From NCBI RefSeq assembly GCF_001638985.1, contig NW_017265134.1, positions 1,488,001 through 1,552,000 on the forward strand: DNA of 64,000 bases, read 5' to 3'. A program made the translations under genes and the position numbers. Below, in pieces: positions 50,470 to 61,808 of this stretch. Below the pieces are notes generated by a model that saw only the letters and a program-made list of their open reading frames with translations, ran no database searches and was not told the origin of the DNA. Numbering within the stretch: position 1 is the stretch's first letter; each line of letters starts with the position of its first letter. Source of the DNA: Phycomyces blakesleeanus NRRL 1555(-) (Eukaryota; Mucoromycota; Mucoromycetes; Mucorales; Phycomycetaceae).

Positions 50470-52404
50470 TCTATTGGTAGATAAATATGAAATATAATGA
50501 GGTATATATTAAGAATATTAAGAGTAGTAAGTAAAGAAGTAATCAATAAGAGTAGTAAAAAAGAGTAAAAAAGGAATTTAACTAGAAATAGGAGTAAAAA
50601 ATTTAAAAAAAAAAAATCAAATAAAATAATTGCTTTAGAACGGAAAAAAGAATGGCCCTTTTTCTTGTTATATCATTCATCCGACAACTCCGATAATTTA
50701 TTACATTTTTCTCCCACTCTTCCTTTCCTTGCTGTCTATTCCAGTAAAACCAGACCAGACTTGTAAAGATGATACTGGAGTCTATTGATCTTCAGTCTAA
50801 ATTCAATACCATGCCTTTTTGTACTAGGTATATAAAGAAAGCAAAATAAAATATAAAGAAAATACTAATAAAAATAATTAAAAATAATTAATAATAATGA
50901 CAGTATTCTAGGGACTTAAATAGTAAGATCATATTTTTTTCTTTAGCAGTAGTTGTTGTTGTTGCTGTAAAATATGAGGTAAAAATTTCTTTACATAATT
51001 ATTATTATTATTATTATTATATATATATAATTACACTCGATACTATGAGAGCTTTTGACTAATCATGTCATTTTATAATAAATAAAATTCCTTGTCTTTC
51101 TTTCTTTATTTTAGATAATAATTATCATCAGGTTCAATTTCTATTCAACCTTTATATATAAAAGTGTTTGTTTTACACTACATCGTTGAAATACTATATA
51201 GGTTTGTATTTTTTTTTTGGTAGGGTGGTCAATGCACGTTCTGTGTCACACAATGTTAATTTTCTCTCTCTTCCTCTCTTTCTCTCTTGTCAAAAATATA
51301 AAAAAAAAGGCGATTTCTCTCCAAAATAAAGCAATAATACCAATAGTAAAGATCATCGATCTAATATTATTCCTACAAAAAAAACTAAAGTCAAAGTCAA
51401 AGCCAAAGCCAAAGCTAAAGTCAGAGTCAAAGACTAACAAATTAAGAAACACACACTAGTATCTATAAAATGTATCTATGATATGTATATATGGACAAAT
51501 CTTGCTATCGTGAAGAAACAATACGAGGGGAAGGGTGGGGGTGCATATTTTGAGTTTCTATCTATTTATCTATCTATACGTGAAGGCGTCTTAAACCTTA
51601 CAACTCTGCTTCTTATTTTGAAGTATTAATGTTGAATATATATATAGCTAAATAAATAAATTAGGGTAGTATTTAGTGCTAAAGTCTTATATATAAAAGA
51701 TGTAGATCGCGCATACGTTTGCTGTGTGTTTTTCTTCTTTCTCACTTGTTTTCTACTATGTATATACCAGCTATTTATTGGGGACTGTATAGCGAATATG
51801 TGTGATGTCATATGAGTGAAAACATCCCCTCCCCCTTTCCCTTCTAGCTATACACAGCCCATGTTTATATATATATATATAGTAAGCATATCTAATCGCT
51901 GTTGTATAAAAAGAAAGTAACATTGCATAGAATATTTATTTCCTAAACGCAAGGGTACGAATAATAACAACATCGTTATCATTAGAGACATTGGATCAAC
52001 TGCTCAGAAAAATAACTATACTCGTCTATCATTCTCATACTTACTACCTCTTTACTTGCATGTGTTCGTTTATATATCTATATAAAATGATTGACATTTA
52101 CAAGGGTTTCAAAACGGTTTTACCTCTCTTTTTTTTATTAAGAAAAATAAATAAAATAAAAAGAAATTCTTGACATTTTATACAGCGACTATCCTCATTT
52201 TATATCCAATGATTTTATTTTTATTTATTAATAAATCTTGGGAATCCAAGATATTTATATTTATATATAAAAAGCTTGGATCCTACAAAATATTAGTGAC
52301 CCTTCTTCTTCTCAAACGTTTTACCTTTTATTCATTTACTTCCTGTTTATTTTTATTATAAAAAAAAACCATCCTTTCATACTCCAAAGACAACAGCAAA
52401 CATC
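50470..52404. other. AT-rich intergenic region
   Basis: Holds the promoters of the divergent SH3 adaptor (minus) and RNase H (plus) genes. A (TTA)n run lies at 51001-51020 and an AAAGTC/AAAGCC hexamer array at about 51386-51430. A short plus-strand open stretch (50769-50828, ending at a GTATAT) looks exon-like, but nothing joins it. Confidence 0.55.
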
Positions 52405-55400
52405 ATGACACAAAGAGAACAAAAAAATATTCTTGAGCACCAAGGGCCTAGCAAGCCTTTAAAAAAAAGCTGGGAACTTTTGTTTGGATCTTTTGCAAAT
52501 TCGGATCCAATTGCCACTCAAAACCAGGATGAGGATGTGATAATTATCAGCGACGATGACGACGACAATGACGATACAATGGACGATACCATGGACAATG
52601 AGGTAACATATAATCTATTATTACTAGGTTTATAATCAGAGTTTATGTATAATATTGAATCCTAATGTAAATGGCTGCTGTGATTTCTGTTAGTGTGAAA
52701 TGTAGGTCTATCTAACTATTTAAGAGCATTTGTAGCTATTAGATTTCAGAAAACAATATACATAATGTAGATTAGCCACATCGACCATTGAATGCAGCCA
52801 AAAAAAACAACAACAACAGATAACCAAATTGAGCACATTTGAACTTTTAGACCATTTGAAGTTTTCTTTCTTTCTTTCTTTTTTGTACTGGTAATTTTAT
52901 TTAACACTTGTCTATTATAAATACACTGAAAATGTAAATTTAAGGATTTCCATACTGTGAGATTTTTTTTTTTGCATATTTCTATAGACTATTATTCCTT
53001 TCGACAAAGGATGTGAAACAAGAAGAGCGAATCAAACTGTAGAAATTGATTTATAAAACTACATTATAAATAATGTAGTCTGAAATATAACCGCTGCTGA
53101 TACTCTTAATGTAGAGTACGAAATATCCAAAAAAAAAAACCCCCTAGTGATTAGATTATAATTAATTTTTATGGCCGATTTAATATATAGATTTCAAAAT
53201 TGTTTTAATATACATATATTGCCTGCAGCAGTTTATTTCAAGTTACATGATTTATAATGTAGTTTTATAAATTAACCTTTACATTTTGATTTGCTCTTCT
53301 TATTTCACATCCTTTGTTGAAAGGAATAATAGTCTATAGAAGTACGCAAAAAAAAAAATCTCACAAGTTATGCTCACTATGAATCTGAAAATCTGAAAAT
53401 CATTAAATTTACATTTTTGATTTATTTATAAAAGACAAGTGTTAAATAAAATTACCAATACAAAAAAAAGGAAAGACAACATCGATAGTAAAAGTTCAAA
53501 TGTGCTCAGTTTGGCTATATATATATTTTTACTGGATTCAATAGTCGATGTAGCTAATTTACATTATATATAATGTTTTCTGAAATCTAATAGCTACAAA
53601 TGATCTAAATCGGTCATAAAAATGAATTTATGATGTAACTGTTGCAGATTCTCTAACTCATTTATCATTATTCAGTGCCTTAGAAAACCCTACAGAAACA
53701 CCACCGAGCCCAGACACCACTGACAGCAATATGGAAACTAGTAATACTGATGTCGAATCCAACTACACAGATGCGCTTAATGACATGGATAGCAGTTCTG
53801 GAGATATAGAGTTTTATGACTGTGTTATGGAACTAAACAATAATAATGTAGAGGTTGCTGACAAGAACAGTAACAACAGCAGAGACTTTGAAATCAGTGA
53901 AGACACGACTGGAACGACTGATGACTATATCGAAATCAGTGACGATGAAGAAGATACTATTGTTAACCAAAATAATGAAGGCGACGACGATTCTTGCGTT
54001 TTTTTGTACGAAAATATAACCCAACAAAGGTAAAAAAAGAAATATTATTATTGCTATTATTGCTATTGTTTCCTTTTTCTTTTTCTTATTACACAATACT
54101 CTTTGAGATCAAAGAGAGAGAGAGAGAAAGAGAGACTATATGTATCGATAGATAAAGATAAATATAATGACAACGATAAGAACTATAATAATAATAATAT
54201 TAATATTAAAAATTTGCATAGATTAAGTCATATACAAGAAGATGATGTGGTTGACATAACAGAGAAAATGAAAATAGTATCGAAAGCTAAAGCCAAAGAA
54301 CTAGATCGGCTACGTCGCAGCTTAAACGTTATCGAAACATCACATCACAAAAAGGTTTGGACTTTTTTTTTTTAAAAAAAAAAAAGAAACAAATGGCTTT
54401 TAAGATATATTGAATATGGAGGAGTATTCAACCGTAATGTACGCACAGCTTCTTAATCCTGAAAACAATATCATTATTGGAAGAAACTAAAAACATAAAA
54501 AGTTCCATGGACAATTTTGTGCTGAATTTGTACTTTTGCGTTTTTGGTATCCTCAACCAGAAGTTGTACCATTGGCCAAGGAATAAATTTGGAAGCGTAC
54601 GCACGTTTCGGTTGAATACCCCCCCCCCCCCCCCCCCCCCCCCCAATATATATATATATATATATGCGTGCGCGTATTTGTTTATTTACTTGTCTATATC
54701 TATCAATGCATTTTAGGTTGCACACACTAGGGATAGATACAACCGTATATCCAAATATAATTTCCAATCTTATGATATGAGTAGAGTTTGTGGGAGTGAA
54801 GTTTATAAAGCATATATGCGTGTTAAAGAGGTAAGCTTTAAGTTTATAGGGATACTTTTCATTGAATAATTCAAGTATTACATTTTATTAACTTTTTTTA
54901 AAATAAATAAATAAATAAATACATGTAGTATAATTCCAGTTTGGAAAAAGACGTACTAACAATTCACACTGCATTTGTGGATGGATCTTTACGCTTCAAA
55001 AAATTTGGGAATATGGGGAGATGTTTCGGTGGACTAGGAGTATATTGGGGAAATAATGACCCCAGAAACTTGAGTGAACCTTGCGGCGCTGAAATCGTCA
55101 GTTCTGATGGTGCTGAACTGATGGTAAGTTTGACATTAACAACAACAGCAACAATTACAGCATACTTGTTCTTCTTTGCTATCAAATTTAAATAGTGTGT
55201 TCATTCGTAAGACTTTACTTATTTATTTATTTACGTATTCTTTTAGGCTATCTTGAGAGCTTTGCAAGTTTGTGGGGATCCAACTTCCTCGTTACGGATT
55301 GAGTCTGACAGTATGCATAGTATTTTAGGTAAATCAGCCTTCATTTCATTCGGATAATATACTATAAAGTCAATAGACACTCATACTTGCAAATACTGAT

Positions 55401-55792
55401 AACCCATATTTTGTCTGTATATATTGCTCTTAATAGCGATACGGGGGAGGTTTACTATCATAGATCCAGTAATCAGAGATATTTTAAAACGTATAAAATT
55501 CCAACTGAACTTGCGTCAGGCTAAAGTGTATTTTGTAAATGTCTTACCTTGCTTAATACTAGAACCAAACAGCCTCGTTAATCTTCTTTTTGTTGCTCTT
55601 TAGGCCAAGGTCCCTGCTCACAATGGCATCCCAGGAAACGAAGCGGCAGACAAACTTGCTAAGATTGGCTCTACAACTTGTATGAGAAGATTTGAAAGAG
55701 AATATTATAAGAATTCTTATAAGAATCCTTATGATATTCCTTACAAGAGTCCTTACAAGAGTCCCTATAAGAATTTTTATCCACTTCGTTAA
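52405..55792 (+). CDS. RNase H-domain protein with SUMO-interaction-like motifs
   Basis: Exons: 52405-52602 (donor may instead be about 52627), about 53666-54029, 54222-54354, 54717-54830, 54929-55123, 55247-55328, 55437-55534 and 55604-55792; roughly 450 aa. From exon 3 on all phases agree; the exon 1-2 junction is unresolved because the first intron carries a large inverted repeat. The N-terminal 190 residues are acidic and disordered with two hydrophobic-then-acidic motifs, DVIIISDDDD and YIEISDDEED, typical of SUMO-interacting motifs. The C-terminal half is a type-1 RNase H fold with all four catalytic acids: TAFVDGS, GAELMAI, IESDSMHS and NEAADKLA. The tail repeats YKNPY/YKSPY. No hybrid-binding domain is seen. 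It should cut RNA in RNA:DNA hybrids, and it could be a domesticated retroelement RNase H. Confidence 0.8.
52727..53602. repeat. 876-base inverted-repeat (foldback/MITE-like) element in an intron
   Basis: The left arm (52727-about 53100) and right arm (about 53221-53602) are reverse complements over roughly 375 bases at high identity, with a loop of about 120 bases. Matching landmarks: CATTTGTAGCTATTAG at the outer ends, TTGAGCACATTTGAAC, ATTTAACACTTGTCT, CTATAGACTATTATTCC and AAAACTACATTATAAAT at the inner ends. Differences and small indels show that the arms have diverged. It lies in the first intron of the RNase H gene. Confidence 0.85.
54619..54644. repeat. 26-base poly(C) tract
   Basis: An uninterrupted run of about 26 C in the third intron of the RNase H gene, followed directly by (TA)n. 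It is striking in an AT-rich genome; the length may be affected by sequencing slippage. Confidence 0.8.
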
Positions 55793-56419
55793 TAATTGAA
55801 TCAATTTTTATTCTTATTCTTATGTATATATTTTTATTTTCATTAATAAAAAATATCAGCTTTTCAATACCCTTTCACATACATATATATGACTCTTCAT
55901 TTTGAAAATTTCAATAAATTAATTTTTTACTATTTATCAATCGTTTTTTTCTGTTTCTTACTTGATATTTACTTGCTTATGAAAGAAAACACACATATAC
56001 GCACATAGCTTAAATATTGTCATGGACAGGTACTCTTAAGTTTATTGTTCTTCTCAGGTTGCGCAGTTTCGAAGCAAGACTAGCACAATTTTCATTTAAA
56101 AATATCGTTGTATATATAAACATACAAAGAAAAATCATCACTGACCTATCCAACGACAGTTCAGATGGTATTGAGCTATTCACTCACCTTGTATAAACAT
56201 AAATGCAGGAATTTTATTATCAATAAAGACTGATATGAGATAGATGAATATAATTTGCGGGTACAATAATATGTATGTGTTATGGGATTTTAATTTCAAA
56301 AGAGCAAGGTATTATGACATGTATAACTTAATGAAGTACATTAATATATATATATAGAGAGAGAGTAGAGCATGTAAAAGATAGGCCTTGGAAAAGTACG
56401 GCGTTCATAAAGCAACATA
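55793..56419. other. Convergent AT-rich spacer
   Basis: Lies between the RNase H gene end and a minus-strand pseudogene. Only A/T-rich sequence and a (TA)n(GA)n run near 56346-56368 were seen. Confidence 0.6.
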
Positions 56420-57200
56420 TTAAAAGCTTATAGAAGACTCTCTTCTACGATCCTTCTTATCACTAGCAAAAGACTTCAACCATTTCAAACTGGGACCATC
56501 TCTTTTCATGCTAGAACACTTTTTTGATGCAACTGTTTGTTCCTCTTTCACTTGATTAAATACATGGACGATTTGAAGTAAAGACACAAGAGAGCGGCGT
56601 GAGACCAATGTATCCATAGTGGTTAACGATTTGGGAACTTGAATATGACATATTTCGGTCATTGTATAAAGACCATCATAGGCGAGCTCCGTGACATAGA
56701 AAGTAACGCCATGTCCTACATTTAAAGAAACATAAATACTAGTGCTAATTTATGTTTGTTTGAATTTGATTTATCTTTGCACTGAAAAGCTACGGCTTTA
56801 CGAATCATGTTTTCATTGATACTGTGCTTGTTGAAATAACCAAGACGACACAGATCCCAAGCTAATATATAAAGATTATTATTGACTTCTGCCACCTTAC
56901 ACTCCCCACAGCCAACACTATGTGCCCACGTGCTCTCGACCATCTTACAGACGACACTATCTGGTCGCTCTTGATCGTTATTATTGTCCTTCGTATTTGT
57001 CCTTTTGTATGAAATAAACCAACTTTGTTATTTTTTGGAGTTTGTATCAATATTGTAAGCTTACCATCTTACATGGTAGTTTTCTTCTGGGTCACTGAGT
57101 AATCCATCAATTATAGGGTCGATAAACATACTCCAAACTTCGGTTTCACTTGTTGGTCTATTGACAGGTTTGTAATGAGGGATTTTTTCTAATCTAAAAT
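56420..57200 (-). pseudogene. Broken member of the RPD/GE-x-K (PD-(D/E)XK-like) family
   Basis: Three exon-like blocks read in order: about 57196-57073 (HYKPVNRPTSETEVW ... DPEENYHVRW), about 57003-56783 (QERPDSVVCKMV, VGCGECKVAE, LAWDLCRLGYFNKHSI, KAVAFQ) and about 56715-56420 (HGVTFYVTELAYDGLYTM, QVPKSLTTMDTL, ending KDKKDRRRESSISF). The first junction is in phase (TG|G). The second is one base out of phase between CA|GTGC and TAG|GACAT, and no start codon or upstream region is found, so it is probably a 5'-truncated, frameshifted copy. The RPD ... GE-C-K spacing suggests a PD-(D/E)XK-like fold, by inference. It is the same family as the transposon cargo at 30.2-31.9 kb. Exact splice positions and coding status are uncertain. 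Confidence 0.55.
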
Positions 57201-59772
57201 ATCCAAAATCATTACCAATTTTATCATATAGTATATTCCTTTAGTTACTTGCAGTCTTCTGATGCTATTTATTACAGCGATATCTTATTATCTATATCCT
57301 TCTGTCGGTATCTGCTTCTATCATCCTTTCCATTCCCTTCTGCCGACATTTCCTGGAAATTGTTTTGTCGATTATCTATGTCTCGCAAAGCGCTACCCCT
57401 GTGGTGGTGAAAAATCCTTTGTCAAAGGGTATTCACAGCTGAGTTCGTCTTTCATCATATTTTCCCTTTCTTTATTAGCACGAGCCGTTCTTTCTGTTAC
57501 TTTGAGGTAGACGCTCTTCAACATTATGTGCTCTACTGCCCTAGCAAGTTTCAGGTGTAGACTAAGGTGATTCAGCATTTGTGTCCATCTTGGTTTGTTT
57601 CTGATGCCATATAGTTCACTCGCACTCGTTTATCTTTGCCCGTCTCAGTCTCCCTTTACATCATGACTGTGTTGCAGATGATATCAAACTTTATTAAAAA
57701 GACAATAAAACCACCTAAAATTGTGTGAGCAAAAGTTTAACAAAAAGCTGGCAAAACTTACCAAACACTTAATTGGTGGTTTGAAAAAGAAAAAGAAAAA
57801 AAAAAAAGCTGACTCCTGATGGTATGGCCAGAGGCTGCAGCCTTACCCGTCGGGTCTGAGGGAGAGTTTAGGGGTTACCCCACTACCTGGAACTTCTGGT
57901 TACAGGGGAACCTGGTGTCGAACCGTACGAGCATAAGGGCATGAGAGTGCATGCTTGTACTGACAACGACTTTTATCTGCTACCAGTAGATGTGATAGGG
58001 AGAGGAATCTGGATGGTCGGCTCACCACCGTACCTGAAGGGGGAACTGTGGTCCCTATTACCTTCCAGGACCTAGAGCCAAAAAAGAAAGAAAAAAGTAT
58101 AGAAGACAATGAAGAAGATAAGAGTGCTTGTGGTGAGAATTTATAGAAATAGAGTATAAAAGAAGTGAAGTTCATTTTGATAAAATAGGTGACATAATCA
58201 AAGTGAAAAAAAAAATTGAAATTGAAACAGCTGCATCAGTTACAGCTCATGCAATTTTGCATGTTCATTGAGCTAGCGTGTGTGAGAGTACCCCATTCTT
58301 CTCCAATGTTGTCACGGTTAAAGCAGTGACTACTATCTAACAAGCACATAATCTTACCCCCAGCTAATTAAACATTTTATCTTTCTTTCTTGTTCATAGG
58401 AAGACGCAGTCTCTATATTTATTTAGTAGTAAAGATCGATGGGGCAATTCACAACTGTGCTATTAGGTATTCTATCGTCTTTTCTTGTAATTTTCTTATA
58501 GTAATATCTATATTTCAAAGCCTGGGCATTTTATGCAGTGATTGTATAAAAAAATGCAGAAAATGAGTCTTCTATATCTTTAGATTCAATTGATGAACTT
58601 GAAAGTAAAATAGATAATCTTTGCAGTGATACTGAACTCATGAAAAGTAATTTGGGTTCTGGTATCCACCAATTACAGCTTAACCATAACCACCCACAAT
58701 GGCTTAAATAAGTGAAATTAATCTAATTCATAAACGAGGTAGACCGTCTGACCCCCTTTAGGAAAGTTTAAGAAGCAATAGCCATACTATTCTGAGAAAG
58801 AGAAAACTGTTTGTCAAAGTTTATTTAAATATTTGATACTAAAACAAAAAACAAACATAATCCATGTAAAAATTGAAAGTTTTGGCTCAAACAAAGTAGT
58901 AATAACTGGACTTGTTGTTTGGTTTCCTTTTTCTTTATTTCATACATTGTATACTCATCTTCTAGCATTTATGATAATACTTCTTTCTAAAATGTCTTAT
59001 ATGTTTTTTATACTGTTATCAATTTTAAGTATTTACTACCGATTTGCACTCCCCGTTTGTCTAAAATTATGAAAGCCTTTCAAATTTCTATAACTGTCTT
59101 GATAGCTAAAAGTTCTCTTGAGTATATTCAAATAATATATAGTGTGCCATTTTATCCCTAACTTTAGCTACTTCTCTACTGTTTATTTCAATTGGGCACA
59201 CAATTACCATCTTCTGTATTATGTGCGAGGTTCAGATATTCCCTTCAAAGTTAAATGTTTACTTATCTCTATTGCTCATCTCAATTGGGAACACAATTAA
59301 ATAGTGAGTTACCTGTGCAAGAGTAATTCATGAACTTGTTTTAAAAATACAGAGACCAAACGTAAGTTATGTGCAGAGTATCGCTCTTCCTTTTTAGAGG
59401 TACGGAAGATAAAGTAATGAAGTATTTACGCTTAACCAAGTTTCCAGTTACAGTTAGATATGAAAACCGATTATAATTTAGTTTTTATATGTAATATATA
59501 CAAGTTATATAGTTTGTAAACGCCATGTTCAAAGATAAAACATCGTGTCCTAAAATGATTGTGAAAGAGACGTCGTGTCCGATTAATTGCTGTTAAAAAA
59601 AGAAGAAATATAAAAAAAAATACCCACACAGACAATACAAAAGCAAAAAATACCCCTCGCTCACGTGACGTGTAAAGAATAGAATAAAGCCAGCCAGCCA
59701 GACAGTCAGCCCAGTCAGGCAAAAAAAAGCCTGTTTTTAGTCAGGCACAATTTTTTTTTTAAAAACTTCATA
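57201..59772. other. Gene-poor stretch with a GC-richer island
   Basis: No gene is supported. Segment 57810-58085 is clearly richer in G+C than its surroundings and has short structured words (GGTTACCCC, GTGTCGAACC), so it may be a repeat fragment. The rest is A/T-rich; the last 150 bases before 59773 are the promoter of the next gene, with CCAGCCAGCCAG and a T10 run. Confidence 0.5.
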
Positions 59773-61306
59773 ATGGCTCACAGACTTCCACCTAAACTGG
59801 GTCGTCATTTATGCCGAGCACCTTGTGGACTTGTCCAAAGAGCTCATTATACTTCTCCTTCCGACCAACTTGGATCAACATTGGCTCATTCTCGAGCCTA
59901 TCTTGGAAAACTTCAATCAGACATTCGCCCTCATATTGATCCTCTTATTTTGCGAGTTCAATCGGCAAGCGATACATTAAAACGCTGGACACATGATGTC
60001 CATGACTCTAAAGAAGCTTTGAAAAGAGCTAGCAGAGCATTAAATGAACTTACAGGATACAATCATATTGAACTTGTGAAACACAAAGTACATGAGCAAG
60101 GTAAAATCTCGAGACTAGTGTGTTTTTCTTAGGTTTTTTTTTGTTCAACTTGTTGATAATAAAATATTAACCCTCTCAACAAATACAAATAAAACAAATA
60201 AATTCCTAGCTCAGGCATTTGAGGCAACCCGAGATAGTGTACAGTTAGCAAAAAGAAGCTATGAGACTGCAATAGAGACTCGATCAAGCACTCAGCGTGA
60301 AATCAATGAACTTCTCCAACGCAAACATCTTTGGACAGGAGACGATGTTACCCGTTTTACAGAACTGTATCGCCTTGAGCACGAACATTCACGGGCAGAA
60401 ATCAACACCAAGGAGTTATACCGTCAAGCCGAAAAGCAAATGGACCGAGAATACATGGCACTTGCACGCTCAATTATGGAAAGATACCATGAAGAACAGC
60501 TGTGGAGTGACAAGATTCGAAGTGTCAGTACTTATGGTACATGGGCTCTCATGGTAGTCAATCTGCTACTATTTGTAGCCGTCCAGACTGTCTTTGAACC
60601 ACGAAAACGCAAGCGGCTAACAGATCAATTTGAAGAATTGCTGGTCGCTAAGGTTGATGAAGAAGAAGCCAAGATTATGTCGGTCTTTGATAAAATTGAG
60701 TCAAAGGATACCCTTATTGTTGATCAACAGCAAACAATTCTATCACTTTTAGCCGATTTGTCCCGAAATTCATTATTATATGCACCAACGGAGTATATTA
60801 AAGAAACATCAGAATCACACACAGCAACACCACAGACTATCGAAAGCTCTATCGACCAATCTATCGATAATAATACCCCAGAAGAAGTGCTTTTAGAGGA
60901 TTTGGCAGTAGCACAGGCTATTCCTGACGCCTTTCCGGTTGAAACAGAATCTTTAAATGAGATCACTTTAAAGAACACCGATAAAAACATTGTTGGCGAT
61001 CTGGCTTCAATAGAACAACAACCAATTCCTGTGGAACCAACTAGTGCAGAACCTACACCTACGCCTACGCCTACACTTACACCAAGACTTACACCAACAT
61101 CTACATCTACATATACATCTACACCCACACCTACACTTGAACTCATACCTACACCTACGCTCAAACCCATTTCTACCCCTACTGAAAATATTCCTGCCGA
61201 ACAGCCAACGATGGTTATAAGTAAAAAGACACTGGTGCTTTACTCTCTTGAGAGTGCAATTGCAGGTGGTCTTATTACTGCCTTGGCTGTCTTTTTCTGG
61301 AACTAG
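59773..61306 (+). CDS. She9/Mdm33, mitochondrial inner-membrane shape protein
   Basis: Two exons, 59773-60100 and 60210-61306, 474 aa. The N-terminus (MAHRLPPKLGRHLCR) is a basic amphipathic mitochondrial presequence. Residues 40-210 are coiled coil with the She9/Mdm33 core AFEATRDSVQLAKRSYE, STQREINELLQRKHLW and VTRFTELYRLEHEH, followed by QLWSDKIRSVSTYGTWALM. A transmembrane segment lies near residue 222 (VVNLLLFVAVQTVF) and a second at the C-terminus (AIAGGLITALAVFF). In yeast the protein controls inner-membrane fission and cristae. Unusual here is a Thr-Pro repeat linker (about residues 389-433) between the second coiled region and the last membrane segment. The gene converges on the mitofusin gene. 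Confidence 0.92.
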
Positions 61307-61808
61307 ATTGTATATTTATTTAATTATTACTCTCAACTCTTAATTTGTATTTTACAAAAATAAATAAAAATAAAGGCTTTTTTTTTCTGGTTATTTTTAT
61401 ACGTCTTTAACATGAATTCTTACACCTTTAAGAATTGGCAATTGTTTATTTATTAGAGGAAAAGGGATATAAAAGGAGAGGTGTTATTATATAATGAGTA
61501 AAAGAAAAGAAGAAACATATAAAGAAAGGTAAGGATATGGATAATAAAAAATGATAATAGAAAAAAGAAAAGAAGTTCTAATGGATAAATTTGGTCTATA
61601 AGAAACCAGGTGGCGGTCTACTTTTCTTTTGGATGACTTGATTTTTATGGTGTGATTTATTTCAATCGGAAAGCAATGGATGAGAACAGGGGAAGGAGGA
61701 GCCATTTTTTTTGTTTGAGGAAGAAGAAGATAAAGAGAATCAAAAAGAGATAAAGAAGGAGTGTCGTTGTCGTTGTTTTTTTTTGGGAGGATATGATATG
61801 AACCCCAA
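61307..61808. other. Convergent 3' region, She9 / Fzo1
   Basis: About 500 bases between tail-to-tail genes, with AATAAA-like words after the She9 stop and purine-rich runs. No additional gene is supported. Confidence 0.6.

Noticed and set aside
51217..51459. Lys-Ser/Lys-Pro repeat ORF
   Set aside because: It reads through an AAAGTC/AAAGCC microsatellite and has no other coding signal.
57262..57510. 82-codon plus-strand hydrophobic ORF
   Set aside because: It overlaps an equally open minus-strand frame, has no start context and no recognisable domain.
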